DNA of 64,000 nucleotides from the NCBI RefSeq assembly GCF_003350505.1, contig NZ_QQAY01000010.1, positions 1-64,000 on the forward strand. Reading direction: 5' to 3'. The stretch is from Falsibacillus pallidus (GTDB lineage: Bacteria > Bacillota > Bacilli > Bacillales > DSM-25281). How positions within the stretch are numbered: the first letter of the stretch is position 1; every line of letters begins with the position of its first letter. This document shows positions 1 to 8,758 of the stretch, in pieces. The translations under genes and the position numbers were made by a program. The notes beneath the pieces are model-generated. The model worked only from the letters and a program-made list of their open reading frames with translations, was not told where the DNA came from and did not search any database.

Positions 1-94
1 ATCCCCAGCGGGGATAATATGGAGGAGCCGTATGCGATGACCCGCACGTACGGATCTGTGAGAGGCGCATGAATCATTCATGCGCCTACTCGAT
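1..94 (+). mobile_element. 3' end of a group II intron (domains V and VI), cut by the window edge
   Basis: Bases 25-56 resemble the catalytic domain V hairpin: GAGCCGT pairs with ACGGATC and TGCG with CGCA. Bases 60-91 form domain VI: GAG plus AGGCGCATGAA pairs with TTCATGCGCCT plus CTC, leaving a single bulged A at 88, the expected branch point, seven bases from a 3' end at about 94. The CCTACTC-type ending is typical of bacterial class C introns. The domain V cap is six bases, without the usual GAAA tetraloop, and the third base pair is G.A, so this copy may be degenerate. The rest of the intron and any reverse transcriptase gene would lie left of the window. Confidence 0.68.
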
Positions 95-170
95 TTTATT
101 AAATCATAGAAAAGTCTGAAAATTATGATGTAAAGGAGTCGTTTTTTCTTTAAAATAGAGATAATAAGCC

Positions 171-185
171 GATATTTAAAATATC
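171..185. repeat. 15-bp palindrome upstream of the MHYT/GGDEF/EAL kinase gene
   Basis: GATATT-TAA-AATATC is a perfect inverted repeat about 70 bases upstream of the start of the next gene. It could be an operator or chance in an AT-rich leader. No convincing sigmaA -35/-10 pair was found around it, so the function is unknown. Confidence 0.3.
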
Positions 186-257
186 AATCACATGATCTAT
201 CTGTAGAATCGTAACTTGCAAATCATGCATCAATCAATAGGAAAAGGTGTGATGCCC

Positions 258-3200
258 ATGCATTTATTCATAGGCCACTACAATGGTATATTGCTTCTTC
301 TAGCTGTAGTCGTGTCCATTTTATCCTGCTACACAGGGGTAGATATCTATTTTCGACTTTATAGTAAAAAAGAATTGAACAAGCCAATCTGGATGGGAAT
401 CGGAGCGATTGTCATCGGAGTCGGGATTTGGACCACCCATTTCCTTGCGATGATGGCTATGGACTCATACGACATTTATTACTACTGGGAGTACGTTCTT
501 TTGTCGCTGGTTGTGTCGATTGCAGCTGCATGGATCACCTTATACCTATGTATTAAAGCGGGGGATCGCGGGGACATCAAGCTTTTAGCCGGTCTTTGGA
601 CAGGTGTGGGGGTTGTCCTGGTCCATTACTTAGCCATGGAAGCAGTTAAAGGAGATGTAATCTATTCGCCGGGCTATACGGGGGTTTCTGTCCTGATTCC
701 GTTACTCGGATGTGCCATTCTCTATTTATGGATACATAAGATGACACTGTCGAAGGAGGCTCCCACATCCTTCAGACTGAAAGTGGCTGCCGGAAGTCTA
801 TTGGCGTTAATCGTTCTCGTCATGCATTTTACGGCGATGGCCGGAACCTCCATTGAAGCTTCCATGCACCCCGGTACGAAAGGGAGCACCGTTTTCCTTT
901 CGCTGGCTTTAGGAACTTTCACAACCCTGATATTATTCATTTTTATTTTCAGCTTCTTTATCTCTGACCGTTTTCAAATCCAGCGCGTCAAATTAGACGC
1001 GATCAAGCAAGACTACGAATCAAGCGAAGAGCGCTACAGCCACTTGGTAAATGTAACGCCGAGCGCAGTCATCGTCATTCAACAAGAAAAAATCGTCATG
1101 GCTAATCCTTCTGCAATCAAGGGATTGGGTGCAGAAAAGGCTGAAGATCTCCTTCATTGCCAAATCGGGCAGTTCATTCACATGGTAGACAATGAAAGAT
1201 TCCGGCAATTCATGGATGAACTAAGGCTAACCAGCCAGAAAACCACTTGTTATCAATTTACCATCTGTACATTGGACAAGCGTGAACTGCTGATAGAAGG
1301 AACGTTTACATCTGTTGATTTTGAAGGCAAGAAAGCTTTCATGGTCATTGGAAGGGACATTACAGAAAGAACCAGGCTTCAGAAAAAATTCATGGAAAAT
1401 AAGCAGCGATACAAATCGTTGTTTGAATATAATGCAGATGCTGTCTACTCCTTAGATGAAAAAGGGGTTTTCACCAGTGTCAACAATGCATGTGAAACGC
1501 TGTCAGGCTATACAAGGGATGAACTCCTTAAGCATTCTTTCAAGGAACTCGTTTGTGAAGAAAACCTGGAAGACTGCATCGATTTGTTTAGAGGCACTAT
1601 GCAAGGGAATCCTTTGAAAGCAGAAGTTGCGATAATAAATAAAAATAGAGAGAAAATCTACCTGCATGTGACAAGCCTTCCGATTATTGTGGATAAAAAA
1701 ATCGTTGGAGTCTATGGAATCGCAAAGGATATCACCGAGCAGAGAAAAGCATCGAAACTCATTAAGCAGCTGGCTTTCCACGATTACCTCACCGGTTTGC
1801 CCAACCGTAATATGCTCGAAACAAAAATTGAAGAAGCGATAGGAAAGAGCAGGGAGGCAAATGGATCATTCTCCTTATTCTGCATGGATCTCGATCGTTT
1901 CAAAGTCATCAATGATACGATGGGGCATCAGGTAGGGGACAAGCTTTTGAAAGAAGTGACGGTGAGGATTAAATCTTGCCTCACAGAGAAGGACGTGATC
2001 TTCCGTCCAGGCGGCGACGAATTTATCATTCTCTTTGACTCGGGCAGCCGGGAGAGCTCCCTTCACCTTGCAGAGAAATTGATTGAGGAAATCACAGCTC
2101 CTTTCAAGATACAGGAATATGATATTTTTACTTCCCCAAGCATCGGGATCAGTCTGTTCCCTGAGGATGGGGATGCGTTTGAAACCTTGATGAAACATGC
2201 CGAATTTGCCATGTATCAAGCGAAGAAAGCAGGAAAAAGCACGTATCGCTTCTACTCATCTCTTGAGAACGAGAAACTCTACAATCCTTTAAAACTTGAA
2301 ATGGATCTTCATAAAGCGTTGGAGAAAAAAGAACTTATCCTTCATTATCAGCCAAAGATCAATTTGAAGACAGGGAAAGTAGAAGGCGTCGAGGCGTTAA
2401 TTCGATGGATGCATCCGGTCCTAGATATGATTCCGCCGAATCACTTTATTCCGATTGCGGAGGAGACAGGATTAATTCTGCCGATTGGGAAATGGACGAT
2501 GATCGAAGCCTGCAGAGCCAATAAAAAATGGCATGATCAAGGATTTACCGACCTTGTCGTATCCGTCAACCTTTCCGCAAGGCAGTTTTCTCAATTGAGC
2601 ATTATTCAGACGGTGAAAGAAGCACTCGATGCATCGGGTCTGCCGGCGCAGTTTTTAGAGCTTGAAATCACCGAAAGCATGACAACGGACATTGAACGCG
2701 CGATCTTTATCCTGAAAGAGCTCAAGAAGCTTGGCATCTTAATCAGCATCGATGATTTTGGAACCGGATTCAGTTCCTTGAACTATCTCAAGGAATTCCC
2801 TGTCGATACACTCAAAATCGATAAATCGTTCATCCACGACCTGAGGGTGAATCCGCGAAACGAAACGATCGTTAAAACGATGATCTCCATGGCGCATAAC
2901 TTAAACCTGAATGTGGTCGCAGAAGGGGTGGAATCAATCGATGAATTGATGTTCCTCCAAAATAATCTTTGCGACAGCGGCCAGGGCTTCCTGTTTTCAA
3001 GGCCGCTTCCTGGTGATGAGTGGCTGATTAAAGTAGAGGAAATGAAGCAGATTGTTACGGAATACGGCATTTCACAGGACGTGAATAACCGCATGTGGTA
3101 CGAGGAATCCCTCCGTATGGCGCGCCAGGAGCTTCAGGAAACGGTAAGGCTGCAGCAGGGGATGACATTTAAGATTAGAAAAGTGAGCGGGAAATTCATA

Positions 3201-4535
3201 CATACACTGGCGGATGGGGAATTGCTTTATAAGCTGGGTCTGACCCCGGAGAGAGTAATCGGGAAGGAATTAATCGAATTTGCTCCTGAGGAAATCGCCA
3301 TCCGAAAAACCAAGTATTACGAACGTGCTTGGAATGGCGAAGAAAATGTGGCTTATGAAGGCGAAATGCAAGGGGTTGTCTATTTTGCAGCATTAAGTCC
3401 ATTAAGGCGTAATGGAGAAATTAAAGAAGTCATTGCGTCGTGCGTCGATATCACGCAGAAGAAGCTTTTTGAGAAAGCTTTGATGGATAGTGAGGAGAGA
3501 TATCGCCTCATCGCGGAAAATATGACGGATTTAATCACCCTGGTTGATGATAAGGGAGAAATTTTCTATGCTTCCCCTTCCCATCAAAATGTACTCGGGA
3601 TCATGCCAAGTGAAATAACAGGGCAGGGAGTTTGGGACTATATCCATCCGGATGACCTTGAATCCGTGGCAGCAAGTTTCAAAGAAATTTTCCATAAAAG
3701 GGCCACGGTTCAGGCTGAGTACCGCTCCTACCATGCCGATGGCCACTGGATCTTGATTGAAGCAACAGGCACCCCGATCATGGATGAAGCAGGACGAATC
3801 CGGAATGTCGTCATTGTCTCTCGTGACATAACAGCAAAGAGGGAAGCGGAAATGCTTCTTTGGAAATCAGAAAAGTTGTCGGTCGTCGGTGAACTGGCGG
3901 CAGGCGTAGCGCATGAAATACGAAATCCGATTACGTCCATCAAGGGTTTTGTCCAGCTTTTTCAGCGGGGCATGGTGAAGGATGAATACTTCGATGTCAT
4001 TTTGGCAGAATTCAATCGCCTGGAGGAAATCATCAAGGAATTCCTGACACTTGCGAAGCCGCAGGCCATTGAATGGAAAGAAACGAATATGCACCAGCTA
4101 ATTCGGAATATGGCTGCTTTCATTGAATCTGAGGCCCTATTGAATCAGGTTGAGATTGTTCTCATGGAAAACGCTGAAAATCCTCTTGTCATCTGCGATC
4201 AAAATCAAATTAAGCAGGTCTTTATTAATTTGGCCAAGAACAGTATGGAAGCCATGCCGAATGGAGGGCTATTAACGATTTCCACCCTTCAGGAAAGAGA
4301 AGAATTGGTGATCAGGATACAGGACAATGGATTGGGCATCAGCCAGGAACGCATCGATCGTCTGGGCGAGCCTTTCTACAGCAATAAAGAGAAAGGTACA
4401 GGCCTTGGATTGATGGTGTCCTTCCGCATCATTAAGGAACATAAAGGGGCCATCCACATTTCAAGCGAAGAAGGAAAAGGCACGATCGTTGAAATCAGAT
4501 TGCCGGTATGCGAAAACATGCCGATGATTTCTTGA
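258..4535 (+). CDS. MHYT-PAS-PAS-GGDEF-EAL-PAS-PAS-histidine kinase hybrid
   Basis: A 1425-residue membrane sensor. Residues about 1-240 form the seven-helix MHYT domain with its repeated motifs THFLAMMAM, HYLAMEA and MHFTAMAG, thought to sense a diatomic gas through metal. Two PAS domains follow (about 260-500), then GGDEF with an intact GGDEF signature near residue 585, and EAL with VEALIRW near 711, so both cyclic-di-GMP synthesis and breakdown look possible. Two more PAS domains (about 970-1190) lead to a HisKA domain with phospho-acceptor His in VAHEIRNP near 1218 and an ATPase domain ending with GTGLGL. That C-terminal half resembles sporulation-type kinases. The start at 258 follows an AAAGGTG site by 8 bases; in-frame TTG 216, ATG 225 and ATG 252 are alternatives. 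No receiver domain or response regulator is adjacent. Domain calls are solid; the combined function is inference. Confidence 0.9.
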   Translation: MHLFIGHYNGILLLLAVVVSILSCYTGVDIYFRLYSKKELNKPIWMGIGAIVIGVGIWTTHFLAMMAMDSYDIYYYWEYVLLSLVVSIAAAWITLYLCIKAGDRGDIKLLAGLWTGVGVVLVHYLAMEAVKGDVIYSPGYTGVSVLIPLLGCAILYLWIHKMTLSKEAPTSFRLKVAAGSLLALIVLVMHFTAMAGTSIEASMHPGTKGSTVFLSLALGTFTTLILFIFIFSFFISDRFQIQRVKLDAIKQDYESSEERYSHLVNVTPSAVIVIQQEKIVMANPSAIKGLGAEKAEDLLHCQIGQFIHMVDNERFRQFMDELRLTSQKTTCYQFTICTLDKRELLIEGTFTSVDFEGKKAFMVIGRDITERTRLQKKFMENKQRYKSLFEYNADAVYSLDEKGVFTSVNNACETLSGYTRDELLKHSFKELVCEENLEDCIDLFRGTMQGNPLKAEVAIINKNREKIYLHVTSLPIIVDKKIVGVYGIAKDITEQRKASKLIKQLAFHDYLTGLPNRNMLETKIEEAIGKSREANGSFSLFCMDLDRFKVINDTMGHQVGDKLLKEVTVRIKSCLTEKDVIFRPGGDEFIILFDSGSRESSLHLAEKLIEEITAPFKIQEYDIFTSPSIGISLFPEDGDAFETLMKHAEFAMYQAKKAGKSTYRFYSSLENEKLYNPLKLEMDLHKALEKKELILHYQPKINLKTGKVEGVEALIRWMHPVLDMIPPNHFIPIAEETGLILPIGKWTMIEACRANKKWHDQGFTDLVVSVNLSARQFSQLSIIQTVKEALDASGLPAQFLELEITESMTTDIERAIFILKELKKLGILISIDDFGTGFSSLNYLKEFPVDTLKIDKSFIHDLRVNPRNETIVKTMISMAHNLNLNVVAEGVESIDELMFLQNNLCDSGQGFLFSRPLPGDEWLIKVEEMKQIVTEYGISQDVNNRMWYEESLRMARQELQETVRLQQGMTFKIRKVSGKFIHTLADGELLYKLGLTPERVIGKELIEFAPEEIAIRKTKYYERAWNGEENVAYEGEMQGVVYFAALSPLRRNGEIKEVIASCVDITQKKLFEKALMDSEERYRLIAENMTDLITLVDDKGEIFYASPSHQNVLGIMPSEITGQGVWDYIHPDDLESVAASFKEIFHKRATVQAEYRSYHADGHWILIEATGTPIMDEAGRIRNVVIVSRDITAKREAEMLLWKSEKLSVVGELAAGVAHEIRNPITSIKGFVQLFQRGMVKDEYFDVILAEFNRLEEIIKEFLTLAKPQAIEWKETNMHQLIRNMAAFIESEALLNQVEIVLMENAENPLVICDQNQIKQVFINLAKNSMEAMPNGGLLTISTLQEREELVIRIQDNGLGISQERIDRLGEPFYSNKEKGTGLGLMVSFRIIKEHKGAIHISSEEGKGTIVEIRLPVCENMPMIS

Positions 4536-4612
4536 AATCGTCCGTAGCAGGACTTGTCCATTTCTTTTCAGTAAGCGATAAGGTAAACTAAATATACCTA
4601 TAACGGTATTTG

Positions 4613-4640
4613 AAGTCCGTTCCAATATGGGGCGGATTTT
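4613..4640 (+). terminator. Intrinsic terminator after the MHYT/GGDEF/EAL kinase
   Basis: AAGTCCGTTCC pairs, with several G-T pairs, with GGGGCGGATTT across a five-base loop, followed by a short T run. Confidence 0.55.
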
Positions 4641-4675
4641 CTATGTTCATAATCTCGAATAAAGCGGGTTGATGA

Positions 4676-5290
4676 GTGCGAATGGAATGGTATCATATCG
4701 GGGCTTTTACGTTCCCTGCAACATGGGGTGCCTTTGTTTTTTCAGGCGTCCTGGCTGTACTTTTGACATATTTGATCAAGCAAGGAAAGCTGGCGGATAT
4801 ATACAGCAACGCGTTATTGCTGCTGCTTGCTTCCTGGAAGCTGAGCCAACTGATCTTCGATTTCCAAGGAACTGTTTCGAATCCGATTTCGCTGCTTTAT
4901 TTTCATGGCGGGAGGAAAGGGTTCATTTTTGGACTGGCTTTAACGATGCTCTATCTTTATCGGAAAATCGAAAAGGAGCGATTCTCTACTGCAATCCTTT
5001 TCGGCATCACTGTTTATCAGGTCATGCTTTACGAATTGGCAAGCCGGATTTTGAACAATCAGACCGGCATTGGATTTTACGCATCATTAGCCGTTTTTGT
5101 GGTAGTGGCTCTGTTCGTTTGGAGGAAGTGGAACGATAGAATGTGGATGTTCCAGATGTCCATTTTATTCCTTTTGCTCCAAGGAATCATTTATGCATTA
5201 GAAGGAAAGCTGGCCAGTTTTAGCATGCTCGTTTACCTCGTCTTATTTGGTGTGTTTGCCATATTATTAAAAAAGGAGGTCAAGATATGA
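4676..5290 (+). CDS. Unrecognised polytopic membrane protein paired with a TlpA-like protein
   Basis: A 204-residue, very hydrophobic protein with roughly six or seven predicted membrane segments and no cysteine pair that would suggest a DsbD/CcdA-type electron carrier. It overlaps the start of the downstream TlpA/ResA-like gene by four bases (ATGA), so the two are almost certainly translated together and probably act in the same extracytoplasmic process. Starts at GTG 4676 or ATG 4682 are equally plausible; the ribosome binding site is weak. I do not recognise the family. It may be a membrane anchor or partner for the thioredoxin-fold protein, but this rests only on the operon. Confidence 0.8.
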   Translation: MRMEWYHIGAFTFPATWGAFVFSGVLAVLLTYLIKQGKLADIYSNALLLLLASWKLSQLIFDFQGTVSNPISLLYFHGGRKGFIFGLALTMLYLYRKIEKERFSTAILFGITVYQVMLYELASRILNNQTGIGFYASLAVFVVVALFVWRKWNDRMWMFQMSILFLLLQGIIYALEGKLASFSMLVYLVLFGVFAILLKKEVKI

Positions 5291-5868
5291 ATCAAAGGCT
5301 ATTTTCGATGATCGTCATGGTACTGCTGCTGGGCATTGCCATTATTCTTGTTTTGAATACATATAAAGATCGGGCGAATGATGAACCTTCTACTCCGGTA
5401 CAAGAGGCTTCTCCCTCATCTGAACTGCAGTCTTCCGGGCTGGGTAAGGGGGATGTGGCGCCTGATTTTACTTTGAAGACGCTGGAGGGCAAGGAGAAAA
5501 GTTTGTCTGATTTTCGCGGGAAGAAGGTCATTTTAAATTTCTGGGCGACATGGTGTCCGCCATGCAAAGCTGAGATTCCTCATATGGTGAAATTTTATGG
5601 TGAGAACGCAAAGTCTTCCAACGTAGAAATTGTTGCTGTAAATTTGACTGCACAGGACAAGGGCGAGGAGACAATCAGGAATTTTGTTAAAGAATATAAA
5701 ATGCCGTTCCCAGTGCTGCTGGATTCTGCTGGAGATATCGGTTCCAAATACGGGGCATTTGCGATCCCAACTTCGTACATCATTGATTCCAAAGGTGTGA
5801 TCAGGGAAAAAATCGTTGGGCCGATGAATGAAGAAATGATGAGTGATTTGCTGAAAAATATCGAGTAG
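5287..5868 (+). CDS. TlpA/ResA-like membrane-anchored thiol-disulfide oxidoreductase
   Basis: A 193-residue protein with an N-terminal signal anchor (about residues 7-24), a Ser/Pro/Glu-rich linker, and a thioredoxin fold of the AhpC/TSA-TlpA type from about residue 55. The redox motif is WCPPC within FWATWCPPCK, and a cis-Pro segment AIPTSYIID follows. Proteins of this kind (ResA, StoA/YkvV) work outside the membrane, reducing apocytochrome c or spore-envelope proteins. A clear AAAGGAGGT site precedes the ATG, and the gene overlaps the upstream membrane protein gene by four bases. The exact substrate cannot be told from sequence; the cytochrome-c-containing oxidase 17 kb away is only a loose contextual hint. 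Confidence 0.88.
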   Translation: MNQRLFSMIVMVLLLGIAIILVLNTYKDRANDEPSTPVQEASPSSELQSSGLGKGDVAPDFTLKTLEGKEKSLSDFRGKKVILNFWATWCPPCKAEIPHMVKFYGENAKSSNVEIVAVNLTAQDKGEETIRNFVKEYKMPFPVLLDSAGDIGSKYGAFAIPTSYIIDSKGVIREKIVGPMNEEMMSDLLKNIE

Positions 5869-5878
5869 GGTGTATAAT
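5848..5878 (+). promoter_or_regulatory. Possible sigmaA promoter before the PLP enzyme gene
   Basis: TATAAT at 5873-5878 lies just after the tlpA-like stop codon, with a weak TTGCTG at 5848-5853 and a long 19-base spacer. The -10 is convincing, the -35 is not. Confidence 0.35.
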
Positions 5879-5910
5879 GGTCTCATAAACTTTTAGGGGT
5901 GGATTTGACC

Positions 5911-7050
5911 ATGGATTTTCATACAAAATCAGTACATAGTACATCCAAAGAACGCGAACCGATCAAAAGCAAAACATCTCCGATTTACCAGACGTCCGTT
6001 TTTCGTTTCGATTCTCTTGATGAATTGGAAGGTTTTTATGAAGGGAAGTCTCCATATCTTTATACACGCACAGGGAATCCAAATACAGATGAACTGGGCA
6101 CAGCTGTTGCGCAGCTTGAAGGAGCGCCTGCAGGGGTTGCCGCTTCATCCGGCTTGTCCGCCATTTTGGCCGGGTTCCTGTCTGTCGTCCAAAGCGGGGA
6201 ACACATTGTAGCGGCGGATGATGTGTACGGAGGCACCTATCATATGCTTAATCATGAATTGAAATCCATGGGTGTGGAAACGACATTTGTTGATTTCCGC
6301 CATGAAGAAGAGATTCGTGCAGCCATCAAACCGAATACAAAGCTATTATTCTCTGAAAGCATTTCGAATCCGTTTTTAAGGGTAGAGGACTTGAAAATGG
6401 TCGCTGCTTTAGGGAAAGAATTCGGGCTAAAGACCATGATCGACAATACATTTGCAACGCCCTTACTTCTCAAGCCATATCAGCTTGGCGTGAACCTGGT
6501 CGTCCACAGCGCTACGAAATATATCGGCGGGCACAGTGATGTATCGGCGGGTGTGCTTACGGGGGATGAAGAATTGATCCAGAAGGCGCGCGAAAAAGTG
6601 GTCAACTATGGTATGAATCTCAGCCCATTTGAAGCATGGCTTGCCTGCAGGGGGATCAAGACCCTTGCGCTGAGAATGGAGCGCCAGTCTTCCAATGCGG
6701 AAGCCCTTGCGAATGCACTTAAAAAGCATGATGGGGTCAAAACCGTTTATTATCCGGAGGTAGTGTCCCCTGAAGGGAAAGGCGCAATCGTCACGATAGA
6801 ACTTTCTGAGAAGGGAAATCACCGCACGTTTTTTGATGCGCTTGATTGGATCAAAATCGTTCCATCCCTTGCTGGCGTTGAAACAACCGTTTCTTACCCG
6901 CTCGGAACGTCCCACCGCGCACTGCCGCCTGAAGCACTCGAGAAGCTCGGGATCAATGAGCGCGTCGTTCGGATTTCTGTCGGGATCGAGGGTGCCAACG
7001 ATATCATCGCTCAGTTTGAAAAAGCTCTGGATACTGCTCTCGAAGCATAA
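5911..7050 (+). CDS. Cys/Met-metabolism PLP-dependent enzyme (cystathionine synthase/lyase family)
   Basis: A 379-residue fold-type I PLP enzyme of the trans-sulfuration family. Visible motifs are YTRTGNPN, the cofactor contact ASSGLSAI, IDNTFATP, and the PLP-binding lysine in HSATKYIGGHSD. The family interconverts cystathionine, homocysteine, cysteine and methionine. Length and overall pattern fit MetI/MetC, methionine gamma-lyase and cystathionine gamma-lyase about equally, so I do not assign a symbol. ATG 5911 is 8 bases after AGGGGTGG; an in-frame GTG at 5899 is the alternative. No S-box or T-box leader is present: only 42 bases separate it from the previous gene. Confidence 0.88.
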   Translation: MDFHTKSVHSTSKEREPIKSKTSPIYQTSVFRFDSLDELEGFYEGKSPYLYTRTGNPNTDELGTAVAQLEGAPAGVAASSGLSAILAGFLSVVQSGEHIVAADDVYGGTYHMLNHELKSMGVETTFVDFRHEEEIRAAIKPNTKLLFSESISNPFLRVEDLKMVAALGKEFGLKTMIDNTFATPLLLKPYQLGVNLVVHSATKYIGGHSDVSAGVLTGDEELIQKAREKVVNYGMNLSPFEAWLACRGIKTLALRMERQSSNAEALANALKKHDGVKTVYYPEVVSPEGKGAIVTIELSEKGNHRTFFDALDWIKIVPSLAGVETTVSYPLGTSHRALPPEALEKLGINERVVRISVGIEGANDIIAQFEKALDTALEA

Positions 7051-7097
7051 ACCCTCTCATAACTCGTCCATCCCTTGCATATATTGAACTACCACGA

Positions 7098-7126
7098 CAT
7101 CGCACTTCGTTTGGTGCGGTGTTTTT
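7098..7126 (+). terminator. Intrinsic terminator between the PLP enzyme gene and ctpB
   Basis: CATCGCAC pairs with GTGCGGTG (one G-T pair) around an eight-base loop, followed by TTTTT. Confidence 0.7.
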
Positions 7127-7152
7127 ATATTCAATGGCAAAGGAGGATGAAT

Positions 7153-8613
7153 ATGAATCGGAAATGGCTGGCAATATGGACATCGTGCTGTCTGCTGATC
7201 GGAGCGGGGGGAGCTTATGGAGGATTGATGTTGGCAGGATACGAAAAAACTGGATCACCGGCTGCCAAAGAGGAAAAAAAGACAGAGAAGAAAGCAGTCG
7301 GAAAAGACCTTACTGCAAATGCAGAATGGGGAAAACTCGAACAAGCCTATAACCTGATCCTTGACCGCTACGTTCAAAAAGTGGAGCCGGATCAGCTCAT
7401 ACAGGGGGCCATCACCGGAATGGTCGAAACCCTTAAGGATCCATATTCTGTTTATATGGATGCCAAAACGGCCGCACAGTTCAACGACTCCCTTTCTTCT
7501 TCATTTGAAGGAATCGGAGCGGAAATCACCATGCAGGACGGAAAAATCATGATCATGTCCCCTTTCAAAAATTCCCCAGCAGAAAAAGCGGGATTGAAGG
7601 CGAAGGATCAAATCCTGAAGGTGAACGGGGAATCGGTCGAAGGGCTCGATTTATATGAAGCAACATTGAAGATTAGAGGAAAGAAAGGGACAGAAGTAAA
7701 ATTGGAGATTGCCAGGGAAGGTGCAGCCCAACCGTTGAACATATCCGTGAAGCGGGACGAAATTCCGGTTGAAACGGTCCATGCCAAGATGAAAAAAGAA
7801 GACGGAAAACAAATTGGCTATATCGAAATCACTTCATTTGCCGAGCATACGGCAGAGGACTTTTCCGAAGCATTAAAGGGATTGGAAGAGAAAAAAATCG
7901 ATGGCTTGATTCTCGATGTCCGTGGCAATCCGGGAGGCTTTCTGTCCAGTGTCGAGGCAATCCTGAAGCAATTTGTGACCGATACGAAGCCATACGTCCA
8001 AATTGAAGAGCGCAATGGCGAGAAGCTTCGTTATTTCTCTACATTGAAAAAAAGCAAGCCCTATCCGATCGTCGTGCTAGTGGATAAAGGCAGTGCTTCC
8101 GCTGCTGAAATCCTGGCAGGAGCCTTGAAAGAAGCGGAAGGCTACACCCTTGTCGGAGAAAAAACATTCGGAAAAGGAACCGTCCAGCAAGCCGTTTCCA
8201 TGAAGGACGGAAGCAATATCAAACTCACGATGTACAAATGGCTGACGCCGAATGGAAACTGGATCCATCATAAAGGGATCGAGCCGAATATCACCGTGAG
8301 GCAGCCTGAATACTTCTCGGCTCACCCGCTCCAAATCGAGGAGCCGCTCAAGCTTGATATGAACAGCGAACAGGTGAAAAATGCGCAGGAAATGCTGCAG
8401 GGACTCGGGTACGGACCGGGCCGGATCGACGGCTACTACAGCCAGCAGACTCAAAAAGCCGTTGCTGCATTCCAAATCCAGAATAAGCTGAGAGACACCG
8501 GCGTCCTGGATGAAAAAACCGCTCGACTGCTTGAAAAGAAAATCGCCGACGCTATGCAAAAGGATGACAACGACATCCAGCTCCAGGCAGCACTCCGCAT
8601 CATCACCAAATAA
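7153..8613 (+). CDS. ctpB: C-terminal processing protease CtpB (S41 family, PDZ)
   Basis: A 486-residue secreted or membrane-anchored serine protease. It has an N-terminal signal anchor (residues about 5-25), a PDZ domain (about 95-180), the S41 peptidase core with catalytic Ser in KGSASAAEIL and Lys in FGKGTVQQ, and a C-terminal peptidoglycan-binding domain (AQEMLQGLGYGPG onward). In B. subtilis CtpB cleaves SpoIVFA to time sigmaK activation in the spore mother cell. The next gene is minJ, as in B. subtilis, which supports the name. ATG 7153 follows AAAGGAGG by six bases; upstream codons in the same frame lie inside the preceding terminator and are not used. Confidence 0.93.
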   Translation: MNRKWLAIWTSCCLLIGAGGAYGGLMLAGYEKTGSPAAKEEKKTEKKAVGKDLTANAEWGKLEQAYNLILDRYVQKVEPDQLIQGAITGMVETLKDPYSVYMDAKTAAQFNDSLSSSFEGIGAEITMQDGKIMIMSPFKNSPAEKAGLKAKDQILKVNGESVEGLDLYEATLKIRGKKGTEVKLEIAREGAAQPLNISVKRDEIPVETVHAKMKKEDGKQIGYIEITSFAEHTAEDFSEALKGLEEKKIDGLILDVRGNPGGFLSSVEAILKQFVTDTKPYVQIEERNGEKLRYFSTLKKSKPYPIVVLVDKGSASAAEILAGALKEAEGYTLVGEKTFGKGTVQQAVSMKDGSNIKLTMYKWLTPNGNWIHHKGIEPNITVRQPEYFSAHPLQIEEPLKLDMNSEQVKNAQEMLQGLGYGPGRIDGYYSQQTQKAVAAFQIQNKLRDTGVLDEKTARLLEKKIADAMQKDDNDIQLQAALRIITK

Positions 8614-8619
8614 ATCGAC

Positions 8620-8647
8620 AAAAATCGGGAGGCGCCTCCCGATTTTT
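8620..8647 (+). terminator. Intrinsic terminator after ctpB (perfect 28-bp palindrome)
   Basis: AAAAATCGGGAGGC and its exact complement form a hairpin with no formal loop, followed by a T-rich run. It should work in either direction. Confidence 0.85.
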
Positions 8648-8758
8648 CTTTTTTTCAGGCCAAACTATGGATAGGTTTATCGCCGGGTATTTGGTAGAAT
8701 AGATAGTAATATAATCGGAGTGTTTTACATAGCTGGTGTTAGGGATGGTGATTTTACG

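Noticed and set aside
4669-5139. 156-codon plus-strand frame starting near the membrane protein gene
   Set aside because: It lies inside the 204-residue gene in another frame, has no coherent hydrophobic pattern, and the true gene is coupled to the TlpA-like gene.
8620-8647. Perfect 28-bp palindrome as a protein-binding site
   Set aside because: Its place directly after ctpB, GC-rich centre and following T run make it a terminator.
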